From an uncultured Brachyspira sp. (GTDB lineage Bacteria; Spirochaetota; Brachyspiria; Brachyspirales; Brachyspiraceae), in NCBI RefSeq assembly GCF_910578695.1, contig NZ_CAJTQJ010000029.1, positions 19,508 to 29,959 on the forward strand: DNA of 10,452 nt, in the 5' to 3' direction. Below the pieces are notes generated by a model. The model worked only from the letters and a program-made list of their open reading frames with translations. It did not search any database and was not told the origin of the DNA. The translations under genes and the position numbers were made by a program. This document shows positions 1 to 7,090 of this stretch, piece by piece. The number at the start of each line of letters is the position of its first letter. The stretch's first letter is position 1.

Positions 1-59
1 ACAAACAAACAAACAAACAAACAAACAAACAAACAAACAAACAAACAAACAAACAAACA
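1..59. repeat. (ACAA)n tetranucleotide microsatellite, about 14.75 uninterrupted copies
   Basis: A perfect period-4 repeat fills the left edge of the window, with a C at every fourth base from 2 to 58, and it may continue outside. Read rightward it would encode Thr-Asn-Lys-Gln repeats in any frame. After the repeat, one frame stops at 60-62, one at 65-67, and the third stays open to a TGA at 139-141. It could therefore be the 3' end of an upstream gene or purely intergenic; the window does not decide. Perfect tetranucleotide tracts of this length are prone to slipped-strand length change. Confidence 0.97.
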
Positions 60-95
60 TAAAATAATATCTTTATTATTTATAAAAAATATATT

Positions 96-132
96 AGGAC
101 TCTTGCATAATTTATGCAGGAGTCTTTTTTTT
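96..132 (+). terminator. Strong rho-independent terminator upstream of the FkbM gene
   Basis: GGACTC-TTGCATAA is followed almost directly by its complement TTATGCA-GGAGTC (98-110 against 112-124, one G.T pair, very short A/T loop) and then eight T (125-132). The T-run lies on the + side, so it terminates rightward transcription arriving from the left, most simply that of a gene beyond the window edge. It ends only 25 bases before the start codon of the next gene, so it could also act as an attenuator in that gene's leader. Confidence 0.85.
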
Positions 133-157
133 ATTTTCTGATAATTAGGGGTATAAT

Positions 158-1261
158 ATGCTGGAAAAAACAAAAACAGAAAAAATGATAGATAAAAAAG
201 TGTGGTGGATTTCAAATTCTGAAAAGAGAAATGCTGTTAGATATGAATTATTAGATAAATATTCTGATATAATACAAAAAGAAAAAAGTAATAATATTAA
301 AGAATTGAAAAAAGAATATAAAGATAAAGGCATGGTGCTTTTAAATTACGGCAGTTATTTATCATATATGCCTCAGTATTATAGAAGAGATTATAAAGGA
401 TTTTTTAATGATATTAATGATTTTAAAAAGAATATGGACGATGAAGATTTCATATATTTAGAATGTTTTCTAAATCAAGTTAAATTTAGCCCTATAGAAT
501 GTAATTTAAGGTATTTAGTTTTTTCTAATACATCATTAAATTTAATTACTAAAGAACAAGAGATGGTTTATTTTAATAGCGAGTATCTTTATTATGAATA
601 TAAAAAGAAATTTGATAAAATTGATTTTTTAGGATTGGATCATTTATATTTTAAAAGCGGATTATCTTATGTTCCAAAAAAATATATAGATACTCAATTG
701 AAAGATTCTATTTTTATTGACGGAGGAGGCTTTATAGGCGATACGGCAATATTGTTTAGCCAATATGAGTTTAGTTCTATATATTCATTTGAGCCAGATG
801 AAAATAATTACAATATAATGAAAGATAATATTATAAAGTACAAAAAAGATAATATTATACCTTGCAACTTAGGAATAAGCGATAAAAATGAAAAATTATA
901 TATAAATTCTAACGGTTCAGTTGATTCAGGAGCCACTTTTTTATCTGCATCAAGAAATGTATCCAAATATGCAGATATTGTAAAATTAGATGATTATTTA
1001 AAAGATAGAAAAAATAGGGTTGGTTTGATAAAATTAGATATAGAAGGCTTTGAAGAAAATGCTTTAATTGGAGCTGAAAAAATAATAAGAGAAGATAAAC
1101 CTATTCTTTTGATTGCTGCATATCATGATTGGGTTGCTTTTGGGCAAATGTTTAGAATAAAAAAATGGATTGAAAATCTTGATTTAGGTTATAAAATTAT
1201 GTTTAGATTTGATGATGTGAGTAATTTACTTACAAGATGCCTTGTTTGTTATATAGAATAA
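158..1261 (+). CDS. FkbM-family SAM-dependent methyltransferase
   Basis: This 367-residue protein carries an FkbM-type methyltransferase domain in its C-terminal half. Visible are the SAM-binding motif I as FIDGGGFIGDT (about 186-196, where D188 and the glycines replace the usual D-x-G-A-N-x-G), the acidic loop YSFEPDENN (209-217), and the late motif LIKLDIEGFEENAL (290-303; D294, E296). Family members methylate sugars, polyketides or other small or surface-linked acceptors; the acceptor here is unknown. Residues 1-180 are charged and Lys/Tyr/Asn-rich, match no domain I recognise, and make the protein longer than a minimal FkbM domain. No signal peptide or membrane segment is seen, so it should be cytosolic. 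The start at 158 is supported by GGGG at 148-151, six bases upstream; an in-frame ATG at 185 has a poorer site. It lies just after a terminator and 198 bases before aroC, so it is probably a single-gene unit. Confidence 0.85.
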   Translation: MLEKTKTEKMIDKKVWWISNSEKRNAVRYELLDKYSDIIQKEKSNNIKELKKEYKDKGMVLLNYGSYLSYMPQYYRRDYKGFFNDINDFKKNMDDEDFIYLECFLNQVKFSPIECNLRYLVFSNTSLNLITKEQEMVYFNSEYLYYEYKKKFDKIDFLGLDHLYFKSGLSYVPKKYIDTQLKDSIFIDGGGFIGDTAILFSQYEFSSIYSFEPDENNYNIMKDNIIKYKKDNIIPCNLGISDKNEKLYINSNGSVDSGATFLSASRNVSKYADIVKLDDYLKDRKNRVGLIKLDIEGFEENALIGAEKIIREDKPILLIAAYHDWVAFGQMFRIKKWIENLDLGYKIMFRFDDVSNLLTRCLVCYIE

Positions 1262-1459
1262 AAAATATATAATAGTATTATAGTCAAATCATATTAAAAT
1301 TTCAAAACAAAATTTAGAAATCCTTTATTTAAATAAAAACTGTATTAAAAATATAATATATAAATTCATTATATTAATATTAAATTATGATGCTTAATAT
1401 AGAAAGTTTATAAAAAATAATATATACTAATATAAAATTATATTTTAGGAATATATATA

Positions 1460-2569
1460 ATGGGAAGCGTATTTGGAAATAATATAAAAATAAGTTTATT
1501 TGGCGAATCTCACGGGGAGGCTATAGGCTGTGTTATAGACGGTTTTCCTTATGGTATTAATATAGATAATGAATTTATAAATAAAGAAATGGACAGAAGA
1601 AGGGCTAAAAATTCCAAACTCACAACCGCAAGAAATGAGGCTGATAAAGTTGAAATATTATCTGGAATTCTTGAATCTAAAAGCACAGGAATGCCTATAG
1701 CAGCAATTATAAAAAATGAAAATAAAAGAAGCATTGATTATGCTAATTTAAAAACTACCCCAAGACCTTCTCATAGCGATTATACTGCTATGCTTAGATA
1801 TGAAGGATTTAATGATATAAGAGGGGGGGGACATTTTTCAGGAAGACTTACCGCCCCTTTAGTATTTGCAGGTGCTTTATCTAAATTGGCATTGAAAGAA
1901 AAATTTGATATTAATATAGCAGCTCATATTAAGCAGATATACAATATAAAAGATAAATATCCTAATAATGTTTTTCCAAGCTATGAAGAGTTTATTAATA
2001 ATTATAATAAAGAATTAAGCGTATTTGATGATGAAGCTATGAATAAAATGATAAGTACTATTGAAGAAGCCAAAATGAATATGGATTCTGTAGGAGGTAT
2101 TATAACTGCCGCCGCATTTAATATTCCTGCTGGTTTCGGAGATCCTTTTTATTCATCTATAGAAAGCAGAATAGCTCAGTCTTTATTTGCTGTACCTGCT
2201 GTAAAGGGTGTGGATTTCGGACTTGGATTTGATTTTGTCAATTATAAGGCTAGCGAATGTAATGATGCTTATACAATAAAAAATAATGATAATATAAAAA
2301 CTATAGAAACAAAAACTAATAATAACGGCGGTATATTAGGAGGAATATCAAATGGTATGCCTATAGTAGTTAATATAGTAATAAAACCAACTCCTTCAAT
2401 ATCAAAAGAACAATTAACCTTAAATATAGAAACTAAAGAGGAAGAAACTCTTATTATTAAAGGGCGTCATGATCCATGCATAGCTGTGAGAGCTGTACCT
2501 GTTATAGAGTCTGCACTTGCTGTCTCTCTTCTTGATTTATGCATAGATATGAAAGGAAGACTTCTTTAA
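1460..2569 (+). CDS. aroC: Chorismate synthase
   Basis: AroC performs the last shikimate-pathway step, converting 5-enolpyruvylshikimate-3-phosphate to chorismate with reduced FMN in the cytosol, and so feeds aromatic amino acid and folate synthesis. At 369 residues the length is normal. All family signatures are present: FGESHGEAIG (14-23, catalytic H18), PRPSHSD (101-107, second catalytic H105), the glycine motif RGGGHFSGR (121-129) in the form common in Clostridia-like enzymes, and RHDPC (336-340, D338). The start follows AGGA at 1447-1450 with a nine-base spacer. The 198 bases upstream are almost pure A/T; a TATACT at 1423-1428 could be a -10 box, but no convincing -35 accompanies it. Gly122 and Gly123 are both GGG, which builds a G8 run. 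The gene converges on neuB, and no GC-rich terminator is visible in the 147 bases between them. Confidence 0.97.
   Translation: MGSVFGNNIKISLFGESHGEAIGCVIDGFPYGINIDNEFINKEMDRRRAKNSKLTTARNEADKVEILSGILESKSTGMPIAAIIKNENKRSIDYANLKTTPRPSHSDYTAMLRYEGFNDIRGGGHFSGRLTAPLVFAGALSKLALKEKFDINIAAHIKQIYNIKDKYPNNVFPSYEEFINNYNKELSVFDDEAMNKMISTIEEAKMNMDSVGGIITAAAFNIPAGFGDPFYSSIESRIAQSLFAVPAVKGVDFGLGFDFVNYKASECNDAYTIKNNDNIKTIETKTNNNGGILGGISNGMPIVVNIVIKPTPSISKEQLTLNIETKEEETLIIKGRHDPCIAVRAVPVIESALAVSLLDLCIDMKGRLL
1823..1830 (+). repeat. Poly-G (G8) homopolymer inside aroC
   Basis: Eight consecutive G arise from codons GGG-GGG-GGA for Gly122-124 of chorismate synthase, in DNA that otherwise avoids G runs. Loss of one G would bring a TAG at 1860-1862 into frame (133-residue product). 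Gain of one G would bring a TAA at 1882-1884 into frame (141-residue product). In this sequence the gene is in the ON (full-length) frame. Confidence 0.95.
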
Positions 2570-2716
2570 TAATTTTTTATTATTTAATTGAGAGTTAATA
2601 TATAAAAAATAACAGTTCTTATTATATTAAGAGTTTTACTAATATTAGTTTTTATAAATTTATAATATATAATTAAAAATAAAGTTTAAAATTTAATAAA
2701 ACTGTTTTTTATATGA

Positions 2717-3751
2717 TTATTTTTTTAAATCTTTAAAACTTAAAGCAGTATTTGATTTTTTATCTACTTTCAAAACTTTTCCAAGAACTTTTTTATAATC
2801 TTTAGCCGCTATTCCTACACAAGGTCTTAAAGCTATTAAATCTCTTTCTGTAATAGTTTCGCCTTTAAGCATAGCATGATTAAGGTAAATACCTCTTTTA
2901 GCATATACAAGTTCTTTTTTTTCCTGTTTGCTTAATATATGTTCTTTTTTGCTTGCAGCACTGCCTCCAAGCATAGTTAATGTTTTATCTATAGAGCTTA
3001 TCATTTCAGACATAGCATTTTTTTCTAAACTGATAATATGATCTCCAGTTTCTTTTTCTGGTGTTATAGTGAAATGTTTTTCTATTATTTTAGCACCCAA
3101 AGAAACAGCAATAATAGGAGCTTCTATTCCTATTGTATGGTCAGAATATCCTATTATATTATTTTTAAATAATTTCTGCATAACCGATATTCTGTTAAGT
3201 CTTGCATTTTTTATAGGAGTAGGATATTCAACAGAACAATGCAGTAATGCCACTTCATTATTCTTTAATATTTTTAGGGCTTCTTTAATATCTTTATTTA
3301 AAGCCAATCCTGTAGAAAGTATTATAGGCTTATTTGTTTTTGCAGCAGCATAAAGGAGAGGTATATTATCTATATCGCATGATGCTATCTTTATTATAGG
3401 TATATCATAACTTACTATATCATTTATAGATTCTATAGAAAAAGGAGTTGTTATAAACATAATTTTATTTTTTTTTGCTTCTTCTATCAGAGGTTCATAC
3501 CATTCTTTTTTTAATATTATATTATCAATATTGTCAAGTGCATTTTCTTTTAATTTTAATGCTTTAGTATATTCTTTAGGAGCAAATAGAGTTTTTTGAG
3601 TAAAGCTTTGAAATTTTACCGCATCGGCACCGGATTTTGCTGCTTCTTGAACAAGCTTAACTGCAGTATTTAAATCCCCTTCATGATTGCAGCCTGCTTC
3701 TGCTATTACAAAATATCCTTTCCTGCTTATTAAATCTTTTAATTTAAACAT
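2717..3751 (-). CDS. neuB: NeuB-family sialic / nonulosonic acid synthase
   Basis: This cytosolic enzyme of 344 residues, the normal length, condenses phosphoenolpyruvate with an N-acetylated hexosamine to make a nine-carbon acidic sugar (neuraminic, legionaminic or pseudaminic type). The TIM-barrel part shows IAEAGCNHEGD (16-26), GADAVKFQ (41-48), TTPF (101-104), LSTG (145-148), LLHCSVEYPTP (169-179), GYSDHT (201-206) and EKHFT (224-228). H205, H226 and D237 keep the spacing of the metal and substrate residues of meningococcal NeuB. A C-terminal SAF (antifreeze-like) domain spans about 284-344 with the expected Arg in LRPCVGI (R309). The usual S-G-E of sialic acid synthases reads S-C-D at 124-126, so the exact substrate is open. 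The start is set by AGGA seven bases upstream (3759-3762). It lies 106 bases downstream of tRNA-Thr on the same strand. No CMP-transferase or epimerase partner is in the window. A flagellin or surface-glycan role is inferred. Confidence 0.9.
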   Translation of the reverse strand: MFKLKDLISRKGYFVIAEAGCNHEGDLNTAVKLVQEAAKSGADAVKFQSFTQKTLFAPKEYTKALKLKENALDNIDNIILKKEWYEPLIEEAKKNKIMFITTPFSIESINDIVSYDIPIIKIASCDIDNIPLLYAAAKTNKPIILSTGLALNKDIKEALKILKNNEVALLHCSVEYPTPIKNARLNRISVMQKLFKNNIIGYSDHTIGIEAPIIAVSLGAKIIEKHFTITPEKETGDHIISLEKNAMSEMISSIDKTLTMLGGSAASKKEHILSKQEKKELVYAKRGIYLNHAMLKGETITERDLIALRPCVGIAAKDYKKVLGKVLKVDKKSNTALSFKDLKK

Positions 3752-3857
3752 ATCTGTTTCCTAATAAATAAATTTTATATATTATCGAAATAGAAACGCT
3801 TAATTATAAGTATTTTTTTATATCAGATTATTATTAAAAGTATTGAAATGAAAAATG

Positions 3858-3930
3858 AGCTGGTGATGGGACTTGAACCCGCAACCGGCTGATTACAAAT
3901 CAGCTGCTCTGCCAATTGAGCTACACCAGC
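3858..3930 (-). tRNA. tRNA-Thr (anticodon UGU)
   Basis: Read on the minus strand this folds as a cloverleaf: acceptor GCTGGTG with CACCAGC, D-arm GCTC/GAGC, anticodon arm GCTGA/TCAGC around loop TTTGTAA (anticodon TGT, decoding ACA), and T-loop TTCAAGT. The discriminator base is U (3858) and CCA is not encoded, so it must be added after transcription. The T-stem is imperfect: three G-C pairs are followed by a C.A mismatch (positions 50:64) and a closing G.U. No clear hairpin terminator follows before neuB. Confidence 0.96.
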
Positions 3931-3942
3931 AAAGTGATTATC

Positions 3943-3970
3943 ATTGTACAATAATAAAAAAAAAAGTCAA
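3943..3970 (-). promoter_or_regulatory. Sigma70-type promoter of tRNA-Thr
   Basis: On the minus strand there is TTGACT (3965-3970), a 16-base spacer, and TACAAT (3943-3948), which places transcription start about 5-7 bases before the mature tRNA 5' end at 3930. The spacer begins with a T homopolymer: ten T in a row at 3956-3965, counting the last T of the -35 box. Nothing else as good lies before neuB, so this may also supply neuB transcription. Confidence 0.8.
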
Positions 3971-3983
3971 GTATATAAATATA

Positions 3984-4009
3984 ATTTTTTATTTATGCTT
4001 ATAAAAAAT
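3984..4009 (-). terminator. Possible weak terminator after the ABC permease gene
   Basis: Just after the permease stop codon is a perfect 9-base inverted repeat made only of A and T (3984-3992 with 4001-4009), with an eight-base loop containing GC. A T-run on the minus strand lies about 19 bases further on, inside the tRNA promoter. The stem is weak for a terminator, so this is only a candidate for the end of the coaBC-ABC operon. Confidence 0.3.
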
Positions 4010-4012
4010 AAT

Positions 4013-6334
4013 TTACTCTTCTCTGTCTTTTAATCCTTCAACCATATCCAATTTATTTATATAATGCATACTTATAATTGACACAAATGTTATAACAGCT
4101 ACAAGCAGTATCATAGCAAGTATATAGCTTGATTCATATACATAAGGCACAAATGAAAATAACTTGCTTGAAAAAGGTTTTTTTACTAAATATAATATTC
4201 CGTATCCTGCTGCTATGCCTAATGGTATTGCTATTATAACCTGAGTAATAGTTTCTTTAAGAGATGCTATCATAATTTCTTTTGTAGTGTATCCCATAAC
4301 TTTAAGCAATGTGAATTCATATCTTCTAGTAGCAAGAGTGATAACGCCTACTCCGTAAAGAGAAGTTGCCCCAAGTAAAAATGCTATAAATATAAGTATT
4401 TGTACCAATAAATATATAGTAGCTATTTGATTTTTATAAGCTTCATATTCATCGTTTCTAAAACTATAATATGAAACCTCCTTGCTGTCATCTAATATAT
4501 TTTTTATATCATCTTCAGTAACATCATCTTTTGCAGTTATAAAAATATTATTATAAACATCTTCAATATCAAATGTATTTTCAGCAAAATCCTTATCCAT
4601 ATAAATATAAAACATACCTTGCTGATTTACAAATTTACTTACCTTTACTCTTCTTGATATGCTGTTTCCAAGCGTATATAATTCTATTCCTATATAATCA
4701 TTTTCCTTAACATTTAATTTTTCAGCCAAATATTTAGGTATCATTACACTATCTTCTTTTTGATTATTATTAGGTATATCAATAGAAGAAAAACCGTCTT
4801 TATATATTAGAGTAGGCACATAAAAGCTTTCTGCATTATCTTTAAAAGCTGAGTATAATCTTGACTGATAAACTGCCGCCTTATCATAATATTTAATGCC
4901 GCTGTTTGTAAGTATATCAGAATTATCTTCCCATTTTGTCGGATTTATTGCAGCTTTAACATCGTATAAGGCAAATTTTTCATATAAAGTATATAAAAAA
5001 TAATCAAATGAATTATTAAATCCCTGAGCAAATATAGTCATACTAATAGCAGCAAACATACCCCAAAGAGAGGCTAAATATCTTGTTTTACTTCTTGAAG
5101 CATTTTTTACAGCATATCTTGTATTAAAAGAAAGCTTATTCCAAATTTTTAATTTTTCTATCAATATTTTGCCTGAACTTTTAGGAGGGTCTCCTCTCAT
5201 AGACTGAGCAGGATTTAATTTTAATATTGATACAGCAGCTAAAAGATTAGAAAATATGCATACGAATAATATAATAAATGCTGATATTATCCATAAATCT
5301 ATATAAATATTATAAGTAAAATTAGGCATATCAAATATATTTCCCAATGCTTTGAATATAGGAGGAAGAAGTAATTTGCTTGCAATAAATGCTAATAGTA
5401 TTCCGAAAAATGATACCAAAAAAGAATATTTAATATACATAAACATTATAGAAAAATCTGTAAGCCCTATTGCTTTCATTATGCCTATTTGTTTTCTTTC
5501 AACAGCAACATTTCTTCTTTGAATAATATAAAGAAGAAGTATAGCCATAAGAAGAAGTATAGAAGGGCAGATATATGAAAATGAATCTATTTGAAGCAAA
5601 GTTTGTTCATAATTTACATAGTTTACAGACTGCTCTCTGTCTGTGAAGAAAAATATTTTTTGCTTTAATTTAGTTCTTATTAAATTTTCAATATTTCTTT
5701 TATTAGCATCTTCAGTATATTTTATATATATTGAATTATAAGGTATATAATTAAAATGATCTTCGCTTATTTCTATTACGGCAAAATCTTTAGCTTCGGA
5801 TGCAGTGCTTGCTCCGTCTTTAAAAAGAAATACATAATTAGGATATGATACTAAAGCAGCTATTATAAAAGAATTTGTTTTATCATTAAAAATTAATTCA
5901 ACAGTATCGCCTAATTTTAAATTATTGGCATCTGCAAAATTTTTATTTACAGCAGCCTCATTAGTTTTAAGTTCTGATTTGCCTTCATATATGTAGGGTT
6001 CATTAATTTTATTTTCAGAATTATCTGTTCCGTAAATAATAGCATCAATATCTTCTATCTTTCCTTGAAATCTATGCTTTGCTTGAGCTTTATCGACGCC
6101 TTTAATATCTTTAAGCATTTCTATATCATCATTATTAAATATTCCAAACAATACCAAATCATCTAATACATTTTTATCAAAATAATTTTCTGCTGCCAAT
6201 TTAAAATCTCTATATACAGTTTTTACAGCAACAAAGAAAAGCACAGCCAAAGTTACTATAAATACTGCCGACATAAATATTGCAATCTGCTTATTTATTT
6301 TTCTGAATAATAGTTTAGTTTTTATATTTATCAT
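4013..6334 (-). CDS. ABC transporter permease with two FtsX domains (YbbP/MacB/LolC-like)
   Basis: This 773-residue inner-membrane protein belongs to the type VII (MacB/LolCDE) ABC superfamily, in the duplicated architecture seen in YbbP. An N-terminal membrane helix (about 17-38) is followed by an extracytoplasmic domain to about 248 and the first FtsX unit (helices about 250-270, 300-320, 343-366) with the typical ERKQIGIMKAIG coupling segment. The second half has a helix at about 417-437, another large external domain to about 635, and the second FtsX unit (about 637-663, 695-716, 735-756) with ATRRYEFTLLKVMGYT. Such systems use ATP to move lipids, lipoproteins or toxic compounds out of the membrane or to drive periplasmic work; the substrate here is unknown. 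It follows its ATPase by 21 bases on the same strand. Its ribosome site is weak (only GAG seven bases upstream), which suggests translational coupling to the ATPase. Confidence 0.88.
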   Translation of the reverse strand: MINIKTKLLFRKINKQIAIFMSAVFIVTLAVLFFVAVKTVYRDFKLAAENYFDKNVLDDLVLFGIFNNDDIEMLKDIKGVDKAQAKHRFQGKIEDIDAIIYGTDNSENKINEPYIYEGKSELKTNEAAVNKNFADANNLKLGDTVELIFNDKTNSFIIAALVSYPNYVFLFKDGASTASEAKDFAVIEISEDHFNYIPYNSIYIKYTEDANKRNIENLIRTKLKQKIFFFTDREQSVNYVNYEQTLLQIDSFSYICPSILLLMAILLLYIIQRRNVAVERKQIGIMKAIGLTDFSIMFMYIKYSFLVSFFGILLAFIASKLLLPPIFKALGNIFDMPNFTYNIYIDLWIISAFIILFVCIFSNLLAAVSILKLNPAQSMRGDPPKSSGKILIEKLKIWNKLSFNTRYAVKNASRSKTRYLASLWGMFAAISMTIFAQGFNNSFDYFLYTLYEKFALYDVKAAINPTKWEDNSDILTNSGIKYYDKAAVYQSRLYSAFKDNAESFYVPTLIYKDGFSSIDIPNNNQKEDSVMIPKYLAEKLNVKENDYIGIELYTLGNSISRRVKVSKFVNQQGMFYIYMDKDFAENTFDIEDVYNNIFITAKDDVTEDDIKNILDDSKEVSYYSFRNDEYEAYKNQIATIYLLVQILIFIAFLLGATSLYGVGVITLATRRYEFTLLKVMGYTTKEIMIASLKETITQVIIAIPLGIAAGYGILYLVKKPFSSKLFSFVPYVYESSYILAMILLVAVITFVSIISMHYINKLDMVEGLKDREE

Positions 6335-6355
6335 TATTAACTCATTTATTTTATT

Positions 6356-7063
6356 TTACCATTCTATATCTTCAGGATTCAAAGGATTCGGCACATCATA
6401 TTTATCTAATACCTCTCCGCTTAATATTTTTACCACAGTATCAGCCATTTTAGCTATTTCCTTACTATGAGTAATTAATACTATGCTTGTTCCTAAATTT
6501 CTATTTAAATCTCTTAATATTTTAAGAGCCATAACACCTGTTTTATTATCCAAAGCTCCTGTAGGCTCATCGCATAATACTACTTTAGGTTTTTTTGCTA
6601 TGGCACGGGCTATACTCACTCTCTGCTGTTCTCCGCCTGATAATTCTGTAGGATAATGCTTTATTCTATGTTCAAGTCCTAATAATTTCAAAGCCTCTTC
6701 TGCATTATCTCTTGACAGCCCTGTTATCTCTGTAGAAAACTCAACATTTTCTATAGCTGTAAGGTTAGGCAGTAAATTATAACTTTGAAAAACAAATCCT
6801 ATATTTTCTCTTCTGAATTTTGCAAGATTTTTATTACTGTAATTTGAAATATCCTCTCCTAAAAATAATACCTGTCCGCTTGTAGGCTTATCCAAAGCTC
6901 CTAATATATTAAGTAAAGTGCTTTTACCAGAGCCGCTTGGTCCTAATATAGCAGTAAGTTTTCCTTCTTCTATTATAAGGTTGACTGATTTTAATGCCTG
7001 AGTAGCACCGCCGCCATGTCCATATACTTTACTGATTTCTTTTATTTCATAAAGATAACTCAT
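6356..7063 (-). CDS. ABC transporter ATP-binding protein (LolD/MacB/YbbA type)
   Basis: This 235-residue cytosolic nucleotide-binding subunit drives the permease encoded immediately downstream. It has a full set of ATPase motifs: Walker A GPSGSGKST (41-49), Q-loop FVFQSYNLLP (90-99, Q93), ABC signature LSGGEQQR (141-148), Walker B VVLCDEPTGALD (161-172, catalytic E166) and H-loop THS (H199). The Q-loop wording, the DEPTGALD form and the compact length place it in the LolD/MacB/YbbA/FtsE group, whose partners are FtsX-type permeases; this agrees with its neighbour. The start follows AAGG with a nine-base spacer. It lies 27 bases after coaBC on the same strand, so all three are likely co-transcribed. 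Confidence 0.94.
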   Translation of the reverse strand: MSYLYEIKEISKVYGHGGGATQALKSVNLIIEEGKLTAILGPSGSGKSTLLNILGALDKPTSGQVLFLGEDISNYSNKNLAKFRRENIGFVFQSYNLLPNLTAIENVEFSTEITGLSRDNAEEALKLLGLEHRIKHYPTELSGGEQQRVSIARAIAKKPKVVLCDEPTGALDNKTGVMALKILRDLNRNLGTSIVLITHSKEIAKMADTVVKILSGEVLDKYDVPNPLNPEDIEW

Positions 7064-7090
7064 TATTAAAATCCTTAATATTATTTTTTG

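Noticed and set aside
152..157. TATAAT directly before the methyltransferase ATG as its promoter
   Set aside because: Transcription would start downstream of the favoured ATG at 158, and no -35 box is found 16-18 bases upstream. Kept only as a remark in a finding.
145..333. Minus-strand open frame overlapping the FkbM gene start
   Set aside because: It lies antisense to a well supported gene, is hydrophobic only because it mirrors Lys/Asn-rich codons, and has no ribosome site. The same holds for antisense frames at 1549-1734, 3069-3353, 7728-7925 and 8043-8348.
2638..2653. Palindrome ACTAATATTAGT followed by T5 as the aroC terminator
   Set aside because: The stem can be only about four pairs with a four-base loop, too weak; similar A/T palindromes are everywhere in this intergenic DNA.
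2611..2706. Seven-base inverted repeat AACAGTT ... AACTGTT between aroC and neuB
   Set aside because: The arms are over 80 bases apart, so a stable structure is unlikely; expected by chance in a convergent A/T-rich gap.
3931..4012. tRNA-Thr as an integration site for a mobile island
   Set aside because: No integrase, no second copy of the tRNA 3' end and no abrupt composition change were seen on either side.
5531..5562. Near-tandem 14-base repeat AAGAAGAAGTATAG (18-base period) in the permease gene
   Set aside because: It encodes a Leu-Leu-Leu-rich membrane helix and keeps the frame; it reflects codon use in a hydrophobic segment more than a functional repeat.
6337..6345. Two-codon frame ATG-AGT-TAA just before the permease start
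   Set aside because: No ribosome site specific to it and no other sign of leader-peptide control; short frames of this kind are common in A/T-rich gaps.
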